Assembly (NCBI GenBank): GCA_004558825.1
Contig: SFDB01000014.1
Location: 1 to 28,333 of the forward strand
DNA length: 28,333 nucleotides
Direction of reading: 5' to 3'
From: Clostridiales bacterium
GTDB taxonomy: Bacteria > Bacillota > Clostridia > Christensenellales > CAG-138
Shown one piece after another: positions 1 to 6,597 of the stretch. The notes beneath the pieces are model-generated. The model saw only the letters and a program-made list of their open reading frames with translations. It was not told the DNA's origin and made no database searches. Position 1 is the first letter of the stretch; every line of letters begins with the position of its first letter. A program made the translations under genes and the position numbers.

Positions 1-1
1 G

Positions 2-217
2 CTGCTTTTAGGCGTCATAGCAAGCTACTTCCTGTTTGACACCGTGGCGGCGCTGCTCATCGGAGCAAACACTGGCGTAGATTTCTCGCTTATATCTGCG
101 CTCAAGGCGCTCGGCCTCGAAGCGGCCGTGACGGCGGTGGGCAGCGCGATTGGTGGGATTGGGGGTAAAGGGCGACGCAAAGTCACCGGAGAAGCGCCTG
201 CAAAATCGATTAAATAA
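2..217 (+). CDS. C-terminal end of an unidentified membrane protein (5' end outside window)
   Basis: An open frame enters from the left edge and ends at TAA 215-217, leaving 71 codons. The visible part begins with two hydrophobic stretches (LLLGVIASYFLF and VAALLIGA), continues through an alanine- and glycine-rich segment, and finishes with a basic tail (GKGRRK...KSIK), as expected of an integral membrane protein with a cytoplasmic C-terminus. I do not recognise the family. It converges on the ECF transporter gene, and the two share a bidirectional terminator. The lack of a start in the window and the short length prevent a functional call. Confidence 0.6.
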   Translation: MLLGVIASYFLFDTVAALLIGANTGVDFSLISALKALGLEAAVTAVGSAIGGIGGKGRRKVTGEAPAKSIK

Positions 218-242
218 ATAGTAAGAATCTGCTAAAAAGAAG

Positions 243-268
243 AATGCCGCTGCGCGTGCAGCGGCATT
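243..268. terminator. Bidirectional rho-independent terminator between convergent genes
   Basis: Perfect 11-bp stem AATGCCGCTGC (243-253) / GCAGCGGCATT (258-268) with a GCGT loop. A T tract follows on the plus side at 280-285, and a T-rich stretch follows on the minus side (complement of 234-242). It lies between the plus gene ending at 217 and the minus gene ending at 285, so it probably serves both. Confidence 0.85.
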
Positions 269-284
269 GCATTATTATGTTTTT

Positions 285-824
285 TCAGCGTTTCAGCGCT
301 TTTCTAAGTATAGGCGCAACTATAAGGGCGATTCCTCCGCCAATGAGCGCCGTAAACAGCTGAGGCCATGCGAACATAGCACTCATCATGCTTACCTGTT
401 TTTCGGCCAGCGTAAGCATGGGCAGCATCAGCTTAACTATCAGCAGCCACAGAACTCCGAATTTTACAAACGCCGATATTGCTGTTCCGAGCACGCCAAG
501 AGCGTATGACTTAAACGACATATCCTTCATCAGCTTGCCTACCAGGAAGTAAATAAGCACAACAAACACTATGTTGCCTATCGCTATCATCGGCACAATC
601 TGAATCACGGACGGGCCTATGCCGAGCATCCACGCCAGAAAAGGCGATATCGCCGCGACGGTTACGCCGCACCATAACCCGCCGACTATTGCGGCCACAG
701 CAAGCAGCAGGTTGACACACGAACCGGTCACAAGCTGACCAAACGATTTTGTCACAAATTGAACGACAACGAGCAACGCTATAAGCACGGCCGTTTCGGT
801 TATCCACAGCACTTTTTTATTCAT
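285..824 (-). CDS. ECF transporter S component (substrate unknown)
   Basis: The product is a 179-residue, very hydrophobic protein with about five to six membrane segments (roughly residues 8-26, 38-66, 76-96, 107-134 and 155-173). It has the size and layout of the substrate-binding S component of energy-coupling-factor vitamin importers, including the conserved look of the first helix and the QFVTKSFGQLVTGS region. S components borrow a shared EcfA/EcfT module encoded elsewhere, and none is seen here. The substrate cannot be read from the sequence. The start at 824 is supported by AAGGAGG about 10 bases upstream. The short leader holds no riboswitch; the promoter instead has a Crp/Fnr-like dyad at -41.5, next to a divergent Crp/Fnr gene. 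A DUF-type membrane protein of another family is the main alternative. Confidence 0.7.
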   Translation of the reverse strand: MNKKVLWITETAVLIALLVVVQFVTKSFGQLVTGSCVNLLLAVAAIVGGLWCGVTVAAISPFLAWMLGIGPSVIQIVPMIAIGNIVFVVLIYFLVGKLMKDMSFKSYALGVLGTAISAFVKFGVLWLLIVKLMLPMLTLAEKQVSMMSAMFAWPQLFTALIGGGIALIVAPILRKALKR

Positions 825-855
825 ATTCGAAAAACCTCCTTGTTTTTATGGCTTC

Positions 856-861
856 ATTATA
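856..861 (-). promoter_or_regulatory. -10 element of the ECF transporter promoter
   Basis: The minus strand reads TATAAT at 861-856, which puts the likely start site near 849 and leaves a leader of about 25 bases. No good -35 hexamer lies 16-18 bases upstream, as is usual for promoters that need an activator. The 7-bp dyad centred at 890.5 falls at -41.5. Confidence 0.6.
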
Positions 862-864
862 GTA

Positions 865-878
865 TTATTGCCCAATAA
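865..878. promoter_or_regulatory. Dyad TTATTG-CC-CAATAA in the divergent promoter region
   Basis: Perfect 6-2-6 inverted repeat lying between the ECF -10 element and the larger dyad at 882-899. It covers the expected start-site region of the plus-strand regulator gene, which has a TATAGT -10 candidate at 858-863. A role in autoregulation is an inference. Confidence 0.4.
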
Positions 879-881
879 ACG

Positions 882-899
882 ATGTTGCCGCAGCAACAT
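882..899. promoter_or_regulatory. Probable Crp/Fnr operator (ATGTTGC-N4-GCAACAT)
   Basis: Perfect 7-4-7 inverted repeat: ATGTTGC 882-888, CGCA spacer, GCAACAT 893-899. Its centre (890.5) is 41.5 bases upstream of the start site predicted for the ECF transporter gene, the class II activator position for Crp/Fnr proteins. It lies just in front of the regulator's own start codon, so it could also act in autoregulation. Confidence 0.55.
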
Positions 900-917
900 T
901 TGAAAGGATATATTTTC

Positions 918-1607
918 ATGGATGACATAGCTCGGCTTGCAATGGGGTCATGCCTCTTCGCTTCCATGAGCGAAAACGACGTGCGCAAGCTCATAGGCTG
1001 CATCTCCACGGCGAGGCGCAATTTCATCTGCGGCGAAACTATAATAAGGGAAGGCGACAGCACGGCATGTGCGGGAATAATTCTAAAAGGAGCCGTGCGT
1101 GCAGAAAAGCATCTTTATTCGGGGGAGCGAAGCATCGAAGCATATCACGGCGCCGGCTCTCTTTTCGGCGATGTGCTGATGTCTGCGCGAAATGCCGCGA
1201 GCCCTGTAGACGTCATCGCATGCGAGGATACAGAGGTGCTTTTCGTGTCAATCGACAAAATAATGCACTCATGTCCCGAATCCTGCGCCGCGCACGAACG
1301 TCTTCGCATGAACCTTCTCAATGAGCTGTCCGAAAAATTCTGGACGCTACGAAAAAAGCTCAACTACCTGCGCATAAAGAGTATGCGCGGACGCATAGCG
1401 ACATATCTTTTGGAGCTCTTTTCTCAATCAGGCGCAGTAACCGTCAAGTGCCTCCCCAGAGACGATACGGCGGCTCTTCTCGGCGTAAACAGAAGCGCAT
1501 TATCGCGCGAAATTGGGCGTATGCGAAGCGACGGCCTGATAGATGTCGACGGGAAGCTCGTGACTCTTCTCGACATAGAAGCCCTTAAACGCTGCACAAT
1601 GAACTGA
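918..1607 (+). CDS. Crp/Fnr-family transcriptional regulator
   Basis: The product is a 229-residue two-domain regulator. Residues of about 10-120 form a cyclic-nucleotide-binding-type beta roll (GETIIREGD, SLFGD). A dimerisation helix follows, and residues of about 150-225 form a winged helix-turn-helix with recognition helix NRSALSREIGRM. There are Cys residues at 12, 28, 38 and 51, but not in the spacing of the Fnr [4Fe-4S] site, so the effector is unknown. I chose ATG 918 because AAAGGA lies 10 bases upstream; the longer frame from 882 would start inside the operator dyad and lacks a ribosome site. The gene is divergent from the ECF transporter gene, its likely target, and is followed 15 bases later by ispE. 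Confidence 0.88.
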   Translation: MDDIARLAMGSCLFASMSENDVRKLIGCISTARRNFICGETIIREGDSTACAGIILKGAVRAEKHLYSGERSIEAYHGAGSLFGDVLMSARNAASPVDVIACEDTEVLFVSIDKIMHSCPESCAAHERLRMNLLNELSEKFWTLRKKLNYLRIKSMRGRIATYLLELFSQSGAVTVKCLPRDDTAALLGVNRSALSREIGRMRSDGLIDVDGKLVTLLDIEALKRCTMN

Positions 1608-1622
1608 ACACAAGGAGGAAGC

Positions 1623-2435
1623 ATGATAATACATGCCCACGCAAAGGTAAATCTCACTCTGGACGTGCTTTATAAAAGAGACGATGGATATCATGAGCTT
1701 GTGTCGCTAATGCATACGATCGCTCTCTGCGACAGGCTTGAAGCAGAAAAGGCCGATGATGTTCGCGTTGAGTTTGACTGCACAGAGACCATACCGCAAA
1801 GCAACACCGTAACGCGCGCCGTTGAAGCGTATCGTGCCGCTGCGAACTGCGGCGGAGCGCATATATTTATAAGCAAGCGTATACCCTCAGAAGCGGGACT
1901 CGGTGGAGCTTCAGCCGATGCGGCTGCAGCGCTTAGCGCCATGCAGTCGCTCTACGGTGCGCTGAGCCACGATGAGTTGCTGGCTGCGGCGCTGTCCGTC
2001 GGCGCCGACGTTCCGTTCTGCCTGCAGGGCGGTGCGGCGATTGCAAAGGGTATAGGCGAAAAGCTCACCCCGCTCAAGCGTCTGCCGCTTCCGCTGCTCG
2101 TAGTCAGGGATACGCGCGGCATAAGCACAAAGGAGCTTTTTTCGCGCCTTCAACTCCCTACAGAGCATCCCGCAACGGAGGAAGCTATTCAGGCATATAT
2201 ATCAAGCGATATCGCTTTGCTCGGTCGCTGCATGTCCAACGCACTCGAACATGAGGCCTGCAAGCTTGTTCCGCGCATAAGCGAGCTGAAAGAGCGTATG
2301 CTTCGATGCGGCGCGCTTGGCGCCTGCATGAGCGGCAGCGGCTCAGCAATCGTAGGGTTATTTGAGAACGCCTCAATGCTTAGCAGCGCCGAGAAAGCCT
2401 TTTCTGACTGCGATTTCATATATTCTGACGTTTGA
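1623..2435 (+). CDS. ispE: 4-diphosphocytidyl-2-C-methyl-D-erythritol kinase
   Basis: This GHMP-family kinase of the MEP isoprenoid pathway phosphorylates CDP-ME at the 2-hydroxyl. The 270-residue product opens with AHAKVNLTLDV (substrate-side Lys8) and GYHEL. It has the glycine-rich ATP loop SEAGLGGASADAAA at residues 89-102, the catalytic-region GADVPF motif with Asp129, and the C-terminal GHMP motif GACMSGSGSA. The length is slightly below the usual 280-300. AAGGAGG lies directly upstream of ATG 1623, and the 15-base gap to the crp/fnr gene suggests co-transcription. It is one of the most reliable calls in the window. Confidence 0.95.
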   Translation: MIIHAHAKVNLTLDVLYKRDDGYHELVSLMHTIALCDRLEAEKADDVRVEFDCTETIPQSNTVTRAVEAYRAAANCGGAHIFISKRIPSEAGLGGASADAAAALSAMQSLYGALSHDELLAAALSVGADVPFCLQGGAAIAKGIGEKLTPLKRLPLPLLVVRDTRGISTKELFSRLQLPTEHPATEEAIQAYISSDIALLGRCMSNALEHEACKLVPRISELKERMLRCGALGACMSGSGSAIVGLFENASMLSSAEKAFSDCDFIYSDV

Positions 2436-2499
2436 ACGCTCTCACAGCCGGAAATACAAATAAAACAGGCAAAAGTTTAATAAAAAATCAAAAAAATGC

Positions 2500-2528
2500 T
2501 TGTACATTGAGAAAAAGCACTGTATAAT
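2500..2528 (+). promoter_or_regulatory. Sigma-A promoter of the HU gene
   Basis: TTGTAC (2500-2505), 17-base spacer, TATAAT (2523-2528), with an A-rich tract immediately upstream that resembles an UP element. The predicted start is near 2535, giving a leader of about 50 bases. Confidence 0.8.
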
Positions 2529-2585
2529 GTGTGTCGGCGTAAAACAAAAATAGTTTTATAAATAATTATTTCGGAGGTTTACCTG

Positions 2586-2864
2586 ATGAACAAGACAGAA
2601 CTCACCGGCGCTGTTGCAGCAAAAACCGGACTGACCAAGAAGGACGCCGATAAGGTTGTCAATGCCGTATTCGACACCATCGTTGAGACGCTTAAGTCCG
2701 GCGAAAAGGTTCAGCTTGTCGGCTTCGGCACTTTTGAGACAAAAGAGCGCTGCGCCCATAAGGGACGCAACCCTCAGACAGGCGAAGATATCATGATCGC
2801 CGCTTCCAAAGCTCCCACCTTCAAGGCGGGCAAGGTTCTCAAGGAGACCGTCAACAACAAATAA
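2586..2864 (+). CDS. hup: HU-family DNA-binding protein
   Basis: The product is a 92-residue nucleoid protein that bends and compacts DNA as a dimer. It begins MNKTELTGAVA, has the helical dimerisation half at residues 3-40, the GFGTFE turn at 46-51, and the DNA-clasping arm around GRNPQTGE (60-67), ending with the typical SKAPTFKAGK. The length matches bacterial HU. GGAGG lies 8 bases before ATG 2586. The gene has its own promoter and a strong terminator, so it is a single-gene unit. The Cys in the arm (residue 56) is unusual for HU but in a variable position. Confidence 0.97.
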   Translation: MNKTELTGAVAAKTGLTKKDADKVVNAVFDTIVETLKSGEKVQLVGFGTFETKERCAHKGRNPQTGEDIMIAASKAPTFKAGKVLKETVNNK

Positions 2865-2880
2865 ATCGGCACGGCTGCTT

Positions 2881-2914
2881 AAAACGCCTTATCCTGACGG
2901 ATAAGGCGTTTTTT
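2881..2914 (+). terminator. Rho-independent terminator after the HU gene
   Basis: 14-bp perfect stem AAAACGCCTTATCC (2881-2894) / GGATAAGGCGTTTT (2899-2912) with a TGAC loop and a T run to 2914. Confidence 0.93.
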
Positions 2915-2940
2915 CGTTTGTCCGCAAAACTTATTTGTCG

Positions 2941-2969
2941 TTGAAGTCAACGGTGCATTGTACTATAAT
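2941..2969 (+). promoter_or_regulatory. Sigma-A promoter of the VanW gene
   Basis: TTGAAG (2941-2946), 17-base spacer, TATAAT (2964-2969). The predicted start is near 2976, about 27 bases before the ATG. Confidence 0.8.
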
Positions 2970-3002
2970 ATAGCTGTAGAATTGTGCATAAAGGAGATTT
3001 GA

Positions 3003-4505
3003 ATGACAAATCGTTCATATGCCTGCGGCGAAAAAAACGGCTCGCCCCGCAAAAAGCGCCGCAGGAAAATAAACAGGACTCTGCTTACGATGTGGGGCGT
3101 ATCGTCCGTGCTTGTCGTGGGCTTGATAATCGTTGGCATACTCATGTTTACGCTCAAGCCGGGTGAAGGCTCGTCACACTCCTACATTAGCTCAACGAGC
3201 ACGTTTTTCGATGGAATAACCGTCAACGGGCGCGACATGTCAGGCCTTACCTACTCCGAAGCATGGGACGTTCTAAGCGGCGATGTCAATTCCGCGCTCT
3301 CAGGCGTTTCGATAACTGTGCGCGTCGGAACGAAATCGTGGCTTCTTTCGGCGGCCGATCTCGGCGTATCCTCCACCCTCGAGGAAACGCTTAATACAGC
3401 CATGGCCTACGGGCGCAGCGACACGACCGTAAACAACGCCCGAGCCCAGGCCGATCTCAAGGAGCACGGGCTCAACCTCAACGTATCATACAAAGTAAAT
3501 GATGCCAAGCTTTCAAATACGATATCAGCTATTGCCGACGCCGTATCGGTCAAACCTGTAAACGCCTCCGCGTGCCCCGACACAAATTCCTCAACGCCCG
3601 CATTCATATACTCCGAAGGCGTTTCGGGCATGACGCTCAACGAGCAGAAGATATGTGAAGATATTTCGCGTCTCATATCCGACGGCGCGCTTTGTTCCAC
3701 CGTGGCGCCCGAGTTTGAATACACCGAGCCCACGGTTACTGTTGACGATCTCAAGGCAGTAACGCAGCTTCGTTCGTCGTTCAAAACATCTTACGGCGAA
3801 AACAGCACGCTAAAAAACGCCAACCGTATCCGCAACATACAAAAGGCGGCAGATATACTGAACGGCTGCACAATGGAGGTTGGGCAGGAGATATCATTCA
3901 ACGAATTTATAGGCCCGCGCTATGAAAAGGACGGCTGGGCGCTCGCCCCGGGTATCGTCAACGGCTCGCATTACGAGAACCAGCCCGGCGGCGGAATATG
4001 CCAAGTCTCAACGACGCTGTACAATGCCCTGCTCTGTTCCGGTCCCGAAATGGAAATAACGCAGCGCAAAAAGCATACATGGCCCTCCTCATATGTCGAC
4101 TACGGCCTTGACGCTACGGTTTCGACAGGCGGACCCGACCTCTGTTGGAAGAATAATACCGAGTCGACAATCTACATTTTCGCATACGCCGATAATGTGA
4201 ACTACATCATGACCGTATATATCTACGGCATGCCTCTGCCGGACGGCATAACATATCAGGTAAAGGGCGTGGTCAACGAGGAGATACCTTACGGCGACAC
4301 CGAGTACGAATATATCCCCACATGGCCGCAGGGCTATGAAAAGACGGCTCGGAATGCTCGCAAGGGCTACAAGACGACATCATACAGATACAAGCTTAAG
4401 GACGGCGTAGTAATCGAAACGGAAACGCTCTACAGCGATTATTATCGCCCAATATCGAAATTGGTGCAGGTCGGCTCGGGAAGCCCCAGCCTGCCGCGCC
4501 CCTAA
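3003..4505 (+). CDS. VanW family cell-envelope protein
   Basis: The 500-residue product has a basic N-terminus (PRKKRRRKINR), one membrane segment (about residues 26-50) and an extracellular region. Residues of about 68-250 resemble the repeated YoaR-like putative peptidoglycan-binding domains (GITVNGRDMSGLTYSEA). The VanW domain lies at about 257-410 with its hallmarks: SFNEFIGPR, GGGICQVSTTLYNA and the CWKNNT region. About 80 residues at the C-terminus look like a G5-type extension. The molecular function of VanW is not established, and the name comes from accessory genes of vancomycin-resistance clusters; no van genes are nearby, so resistance should not be inferred. AAGGAG lies 6 bases before ATG 3003. 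The gene is flanked by its own promoter and terminator. Confidence 0.9.
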   Translation: MTNRSYACGEKNGSPRKKRRRKINRTLLTMWGVSSVLVVGLIIVGILMFTLKPGEGSSHSYISSTSTFFDGITVNGRDMSGLTYSEAWDVLSGDVNSALSGVSITVRVGTKSWLLSAADLGVSSTLEETLNTAMAYGRSDTTVNNARAQADLKEHGLNLNVSYKVNDAKLSNTISAIADAVSVKPVNASACPDTNSSTPAFIYSEGVSGMTLNEQKICEDISRLISDGALCSTVAPEFEYTEPTVTVDDLKAVTQLRSSFKTSYGENSTLKNANRIRNIQKAADILNGCTMEVGQEISFNEFIGPRYEKDGWALAPGIVNGSHYENQPGGGICQVSTTLYNALLCSGPEMEITQRKKHTWPSSYVDYGLDATVSTGGPDLCWKNNTESTIYIFAYADNVNYIMTVYIYGMPLPDGITYQVKGVVNEEIPYGDTEYEYIPTWPQGYEKTARNARKGYKTTSYRYKLKDGVVIETETLYSDYYRPISKLVQVGSGSPSLPRP

Positions 4506-4520
4506 AGATGAGTTTGACTG

Positions 4521-4555
4521 AAAAGTCCGCTTCGCTCCGATGCTGCGGACTTTTT
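4521..4555 (+). terminator. Rho-independent terminator after the VanW gene
   Basis: 10-bp stem AAAAGTCCGC (4521-4530) / GCGGACTTTT (4545-4554) with a 14-base loop, followed by a TC-rich tract. Confidence 0.85.
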
Positions 4556-4579
4556 CTTCTTATGGCCTTATACGTTCGA

Positions 4580-4609
4580 TTGACACCCCTATTGTCTGTG
4601 ATGTATCAT
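4580..4609 (+). promoter_or_regulatory. Probable sigma-A promoter of the ATP-grasp / carboxyethyl-ornithine synthase pair
   Basis: TTGACA (4580-4585), 18-base spacer, TATCAT (4604-4609). It lies about 57 bases before the natural ATG at 4666. Confidence 0.65.
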
Positions 4610-4665
4610 TATTTCGCATCAACGGTTTCGTTCATGCAAAAATAATTCTTCAAAGGTAAGTAGCA

Positions 4666-4836
4666 ATGCGTACATTCGCTCAATGCTTAAAATTTGCCGC
4701 TAAGCTTGCCATGCGGTCACGCCTTGGGCGTCTGCTCGATGACAGGACGTTCATCAAGCTCTATATGCGCCTCAACGGACGTAAGCATTTCGATATCGCC
4801 GCCCTGAAACATTCAGTGAAAAGCTCCAGTGGCTGA
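4666..4836 (+). pseudogene. N-terminal piece of the frameshifted TupA-like ATP-grasp gene
   Basis: From ATG 4666, with a weak AAAGG ribosome site at 4653-4657, the frame encodes the usual basic, helical N-terminus of TupA-like proteins (residues LLDDRTFIKLYMRLNGRKHF) and then stops at TGA 4834. The family motif that should follow, PETFSEKLQWLKLHNRRDEYTM, is encoded in another frame starting at 4803 and runs straight into the downstream ORF. One extra C in GCCGCCCTG (4798-4806) would restore a single protein of about 305 residues. This is either a real one-base deletion or an assembly error. Confidence 0.75.
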
Positions 4837-4865
4837 AGCTCCATAACCGCAGGGATGAATACACC

Positions 4866-5582
4866 ATGATGGTGGATAAGCTTAAGGTGCGCGATTATAT
4901 ATCCTCCGCCATAGGCGAAGAATATCTCGTGCCCCTCATCGGCGCATGGGACAACCCCGACGATATCGACTTCGCTTCCCTGCCTGATAAATTCGTGCTG
5001 AAATGCAACCACAACTCAGGCACGGGCATGTGCATATGCAAGGACAAATCATCGCTCGACACGGAGAAAGTAAGGCGCGGACTTCGCAAAGGGCTTCGCC
5101 AAAACTACTACGACTGCAGTCGAGAATGGCCTTACAAAAATGTTGAGCGAAAAATAATCTGTGAGCAGTTCATAAACGACCGCGGAGACGACGCCGATGA
5201 TGTCGGGCTTACCGACTATAAGTTTTTCTGCTTTAACGGCATTGCCGACAGCGTAATGCTCTGCCTCGGTCGCCATACTGGCAACACGCTCTTCTACTTT
5301 TTTGATAAAGAATGGAAGCTGCGCCGCTATAACGTGCGGGGCAAGGCCGCTCCCGAAGGATTTACGCTGCCTAAGCCGCAGCAAATGGACAAAATGTTTG
5401 AAATCGCCGAAGCGCTTTCAAAGGGGCTGCCGTTCGCAAGGATAGATATGTATAATTCCGGAGGCAAAATCTACTTCAGCGAGATTACATTCTTTCCCAA
5501 CGGCGGGTGCGATCCCGACATTTTGCCTGAAACGGATGTTTATTTCGGAAAGCTTCTTGATTTATCAGGTGTAAAGCAATGA
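4866..5582 (+). CDS. TupA-like ATP-grasp protein, main part (N-terminus displaced by a frameshift)
   Basis: This frame gives 238 residues from the first in-frame ATG, but the homologous frame begins near 4803. It carries the hallmarks of the teichuronopeptide-synthesis TupA-like ATP-grasp group: EEYLVPLIGAWDN, the nucleotide-side FVLKCNHNSGTG, DYKFFCFNG, and the metal-binding end RIDMYNSGGKIYFSEITFFPNGG split around the acidic ISEIT-type strand. Members are thought to ligate amino acids to carboxylates of surface polysaccharides. Its stop overlaps the start of the next gene by ATGA, so the two are translationally coupled. Internal starts at 4866 or 4869 lack a good ribosome site, so the broken gene may be inactive unless the frameshift is a sequencing error. 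Confidence 0.75.
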   Translation: MMVDKLKVRDYISSAIGEEYLVPLIGAWDNPDDIDFASLPDKFVLKCNHNSGTGMCICKDKSSLDTEKVRRGLRKGLRQNYYDCSREWPYKNVERKIICEQFINDRGDDADDVGLTDYKFFCFNGIADSVMLCLGRHTGNTLFYFFDKEWKLRRYNVRGKAAPEGFTLPKPQQMDKMFEIAEALSKGLPFARIDMYNSGGKIYFSEITFFPNGGCDPDILPETDVYFGKLLDLSGVKQ

Positions 5583-6532
5583 AAACGATCGGATTCCCCA
5601 TAAGCCATAAAGAAAATGAATACCGCCGTGCACTGCTGCCGCCCGATGTGGCGCATATCCTTCATAAGGAGGCGCTGTACTTTGAAAAAGGCTACGGCGA
5701 CGTTCTCGGTTATACCGACTGCGACTACACCCGCGCCGGCGCAAACGTCTGCGAACGCGAAAAAGTCCTGACAACGGACATAATCTGCGACCCTAAGATA
5801 GGCGACGCCGAATACCTGGATACGCTCTGTGAGCAAACGGTTTTCGGTTGGATTCACGCCGTTCAAAACCGTGACATTACGGACAAGCTCATAAACTCGC
5901 GCCTTACCTCATATGCGTGGGAGGACATGTTCGATAAAGGGCTTCATGTTTTCTGGCGCAATAACGAAATAGCCGGCGAAGCGGCGGTAATGCACGCCTT
6001 CCAATGCTACGGCGAGATGCCGTACAACATAAAGGCAGCGATACTCGGCCGCGGAAATACCGCGCACGGCGCGCTCAAAATACTGACCATGCTCGGCGCG
6101 GACGTCAGGATGTACGACAGGCGCACCGAAGGACTTTTTCGTGAAGAGCTCGGAAATTACGATGTCATAGTCAATGCTATACTTTGGGATATCACCCGCA
6201 AGGATCACATCGTCTATCGAAGCGACTTGAAACGCATGAAAAAGAACGCACTCATAATCGACATAAGCTGTGACAGATGCGGCGGCATAGAAACATGCGT
6301 TCCGACGACCATAAGCGATCCCGTATACTGTGTAGACGGTATAATGCATTACGCAGTCGATCATACGCCATCGCTTTTTTATAAAACGATAAGCCGTGAC
6401 ATTTCAAAAAACATTCCCCGCTACATAAACGCGCTCATAGAAGATACGCCCGACGGCGTTCTCGCATGCGCGAAAGCAACGGAACGCGGCAAAATAATTG
6501 ACGTGCGCATAAATAAATTCCAGGGCAGATAA
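5579..6532 (+). CDS. N5-(carboxyethyl)ornithine synthase (alanine dehydrogenase-like)
   Basis: The 317-residue enzyme belongs to the alanine dehydrogenase/transhydrogenase fold group. It would reductively condense pyruvate with the side-chain amine of ornithine (or lysine), using NAD(P)H. It begins KTIGFPISHKENEYRRALLP; it has the Lys of DPKIGD (residue 73), the His of GWIHAVQNRD (93), WRNNEIAGEAAVMHAF and the Rossmann loop LGRGNTAHGA (156-165), and ends after VDHTPSLFYKT. The length fits the family. It overlaps the preceding ATP-grasp gene by 4 bases. From the family, the product could be an N-(1-carboxyethyl) amino acid that the ATP-grasp partner attaches to a polymer; this is inference. 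Confidence 0.85.
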   Translation: MKTIGFPISHKENEYRRALLPPDVAHILHKEALYFEKGYGDVLGYTDCDYTRAGANVCEREKVLTTDIICDPKIGDAEYLDTLCEQTVFGWIHAVQNRDITDKLINSRLTSYAWEDMFDKGLHVFWRNNEIAGEAAVMHAFQCYGEMPYNIKAAILGRGNTAHGALKILTMLGADVRMYDRRTEGLFREELGNYDVIVNAILWDITRKDHIVYRSDLKRMKKNALIIDISCDRCGGIETCVPTTISDPVYCVDGIMHYAVDHTPSLFYKTISRDISKNIPRYINALIEDTPDGVLACAKATERGKIIDVRINKFQGR

Positions 6533-6548
6533 CACAGAACACATGCAA

Positions 6549-6581
6549 AAGGCCGAGGTTCAATCGTTGCGCCTCGGCCTT
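6549..6581. terminator. Bidirectional terminator between convergent genes
   Basis: 10-bp stem AAGGCCGAGG (6549-6558) / CCTCGGCCTT (6572-6581) with a 13-base loop. T-rich sequence follows on both strands. It separates the carboxyethyl-ornithine synthase gene from mazG. Confidence 0.85.
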
Positions 6582-6597
6582 CTTAATATTACCGTTC

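Noticed and set aside
3003..4505. Vancomycin resistance function for the VanW protein
   Set aside because: No vanS/R, vanH, vanA-type ligase or vanX is nearby; VanW domains are common housekeeping envelope proteins in Clostridia.
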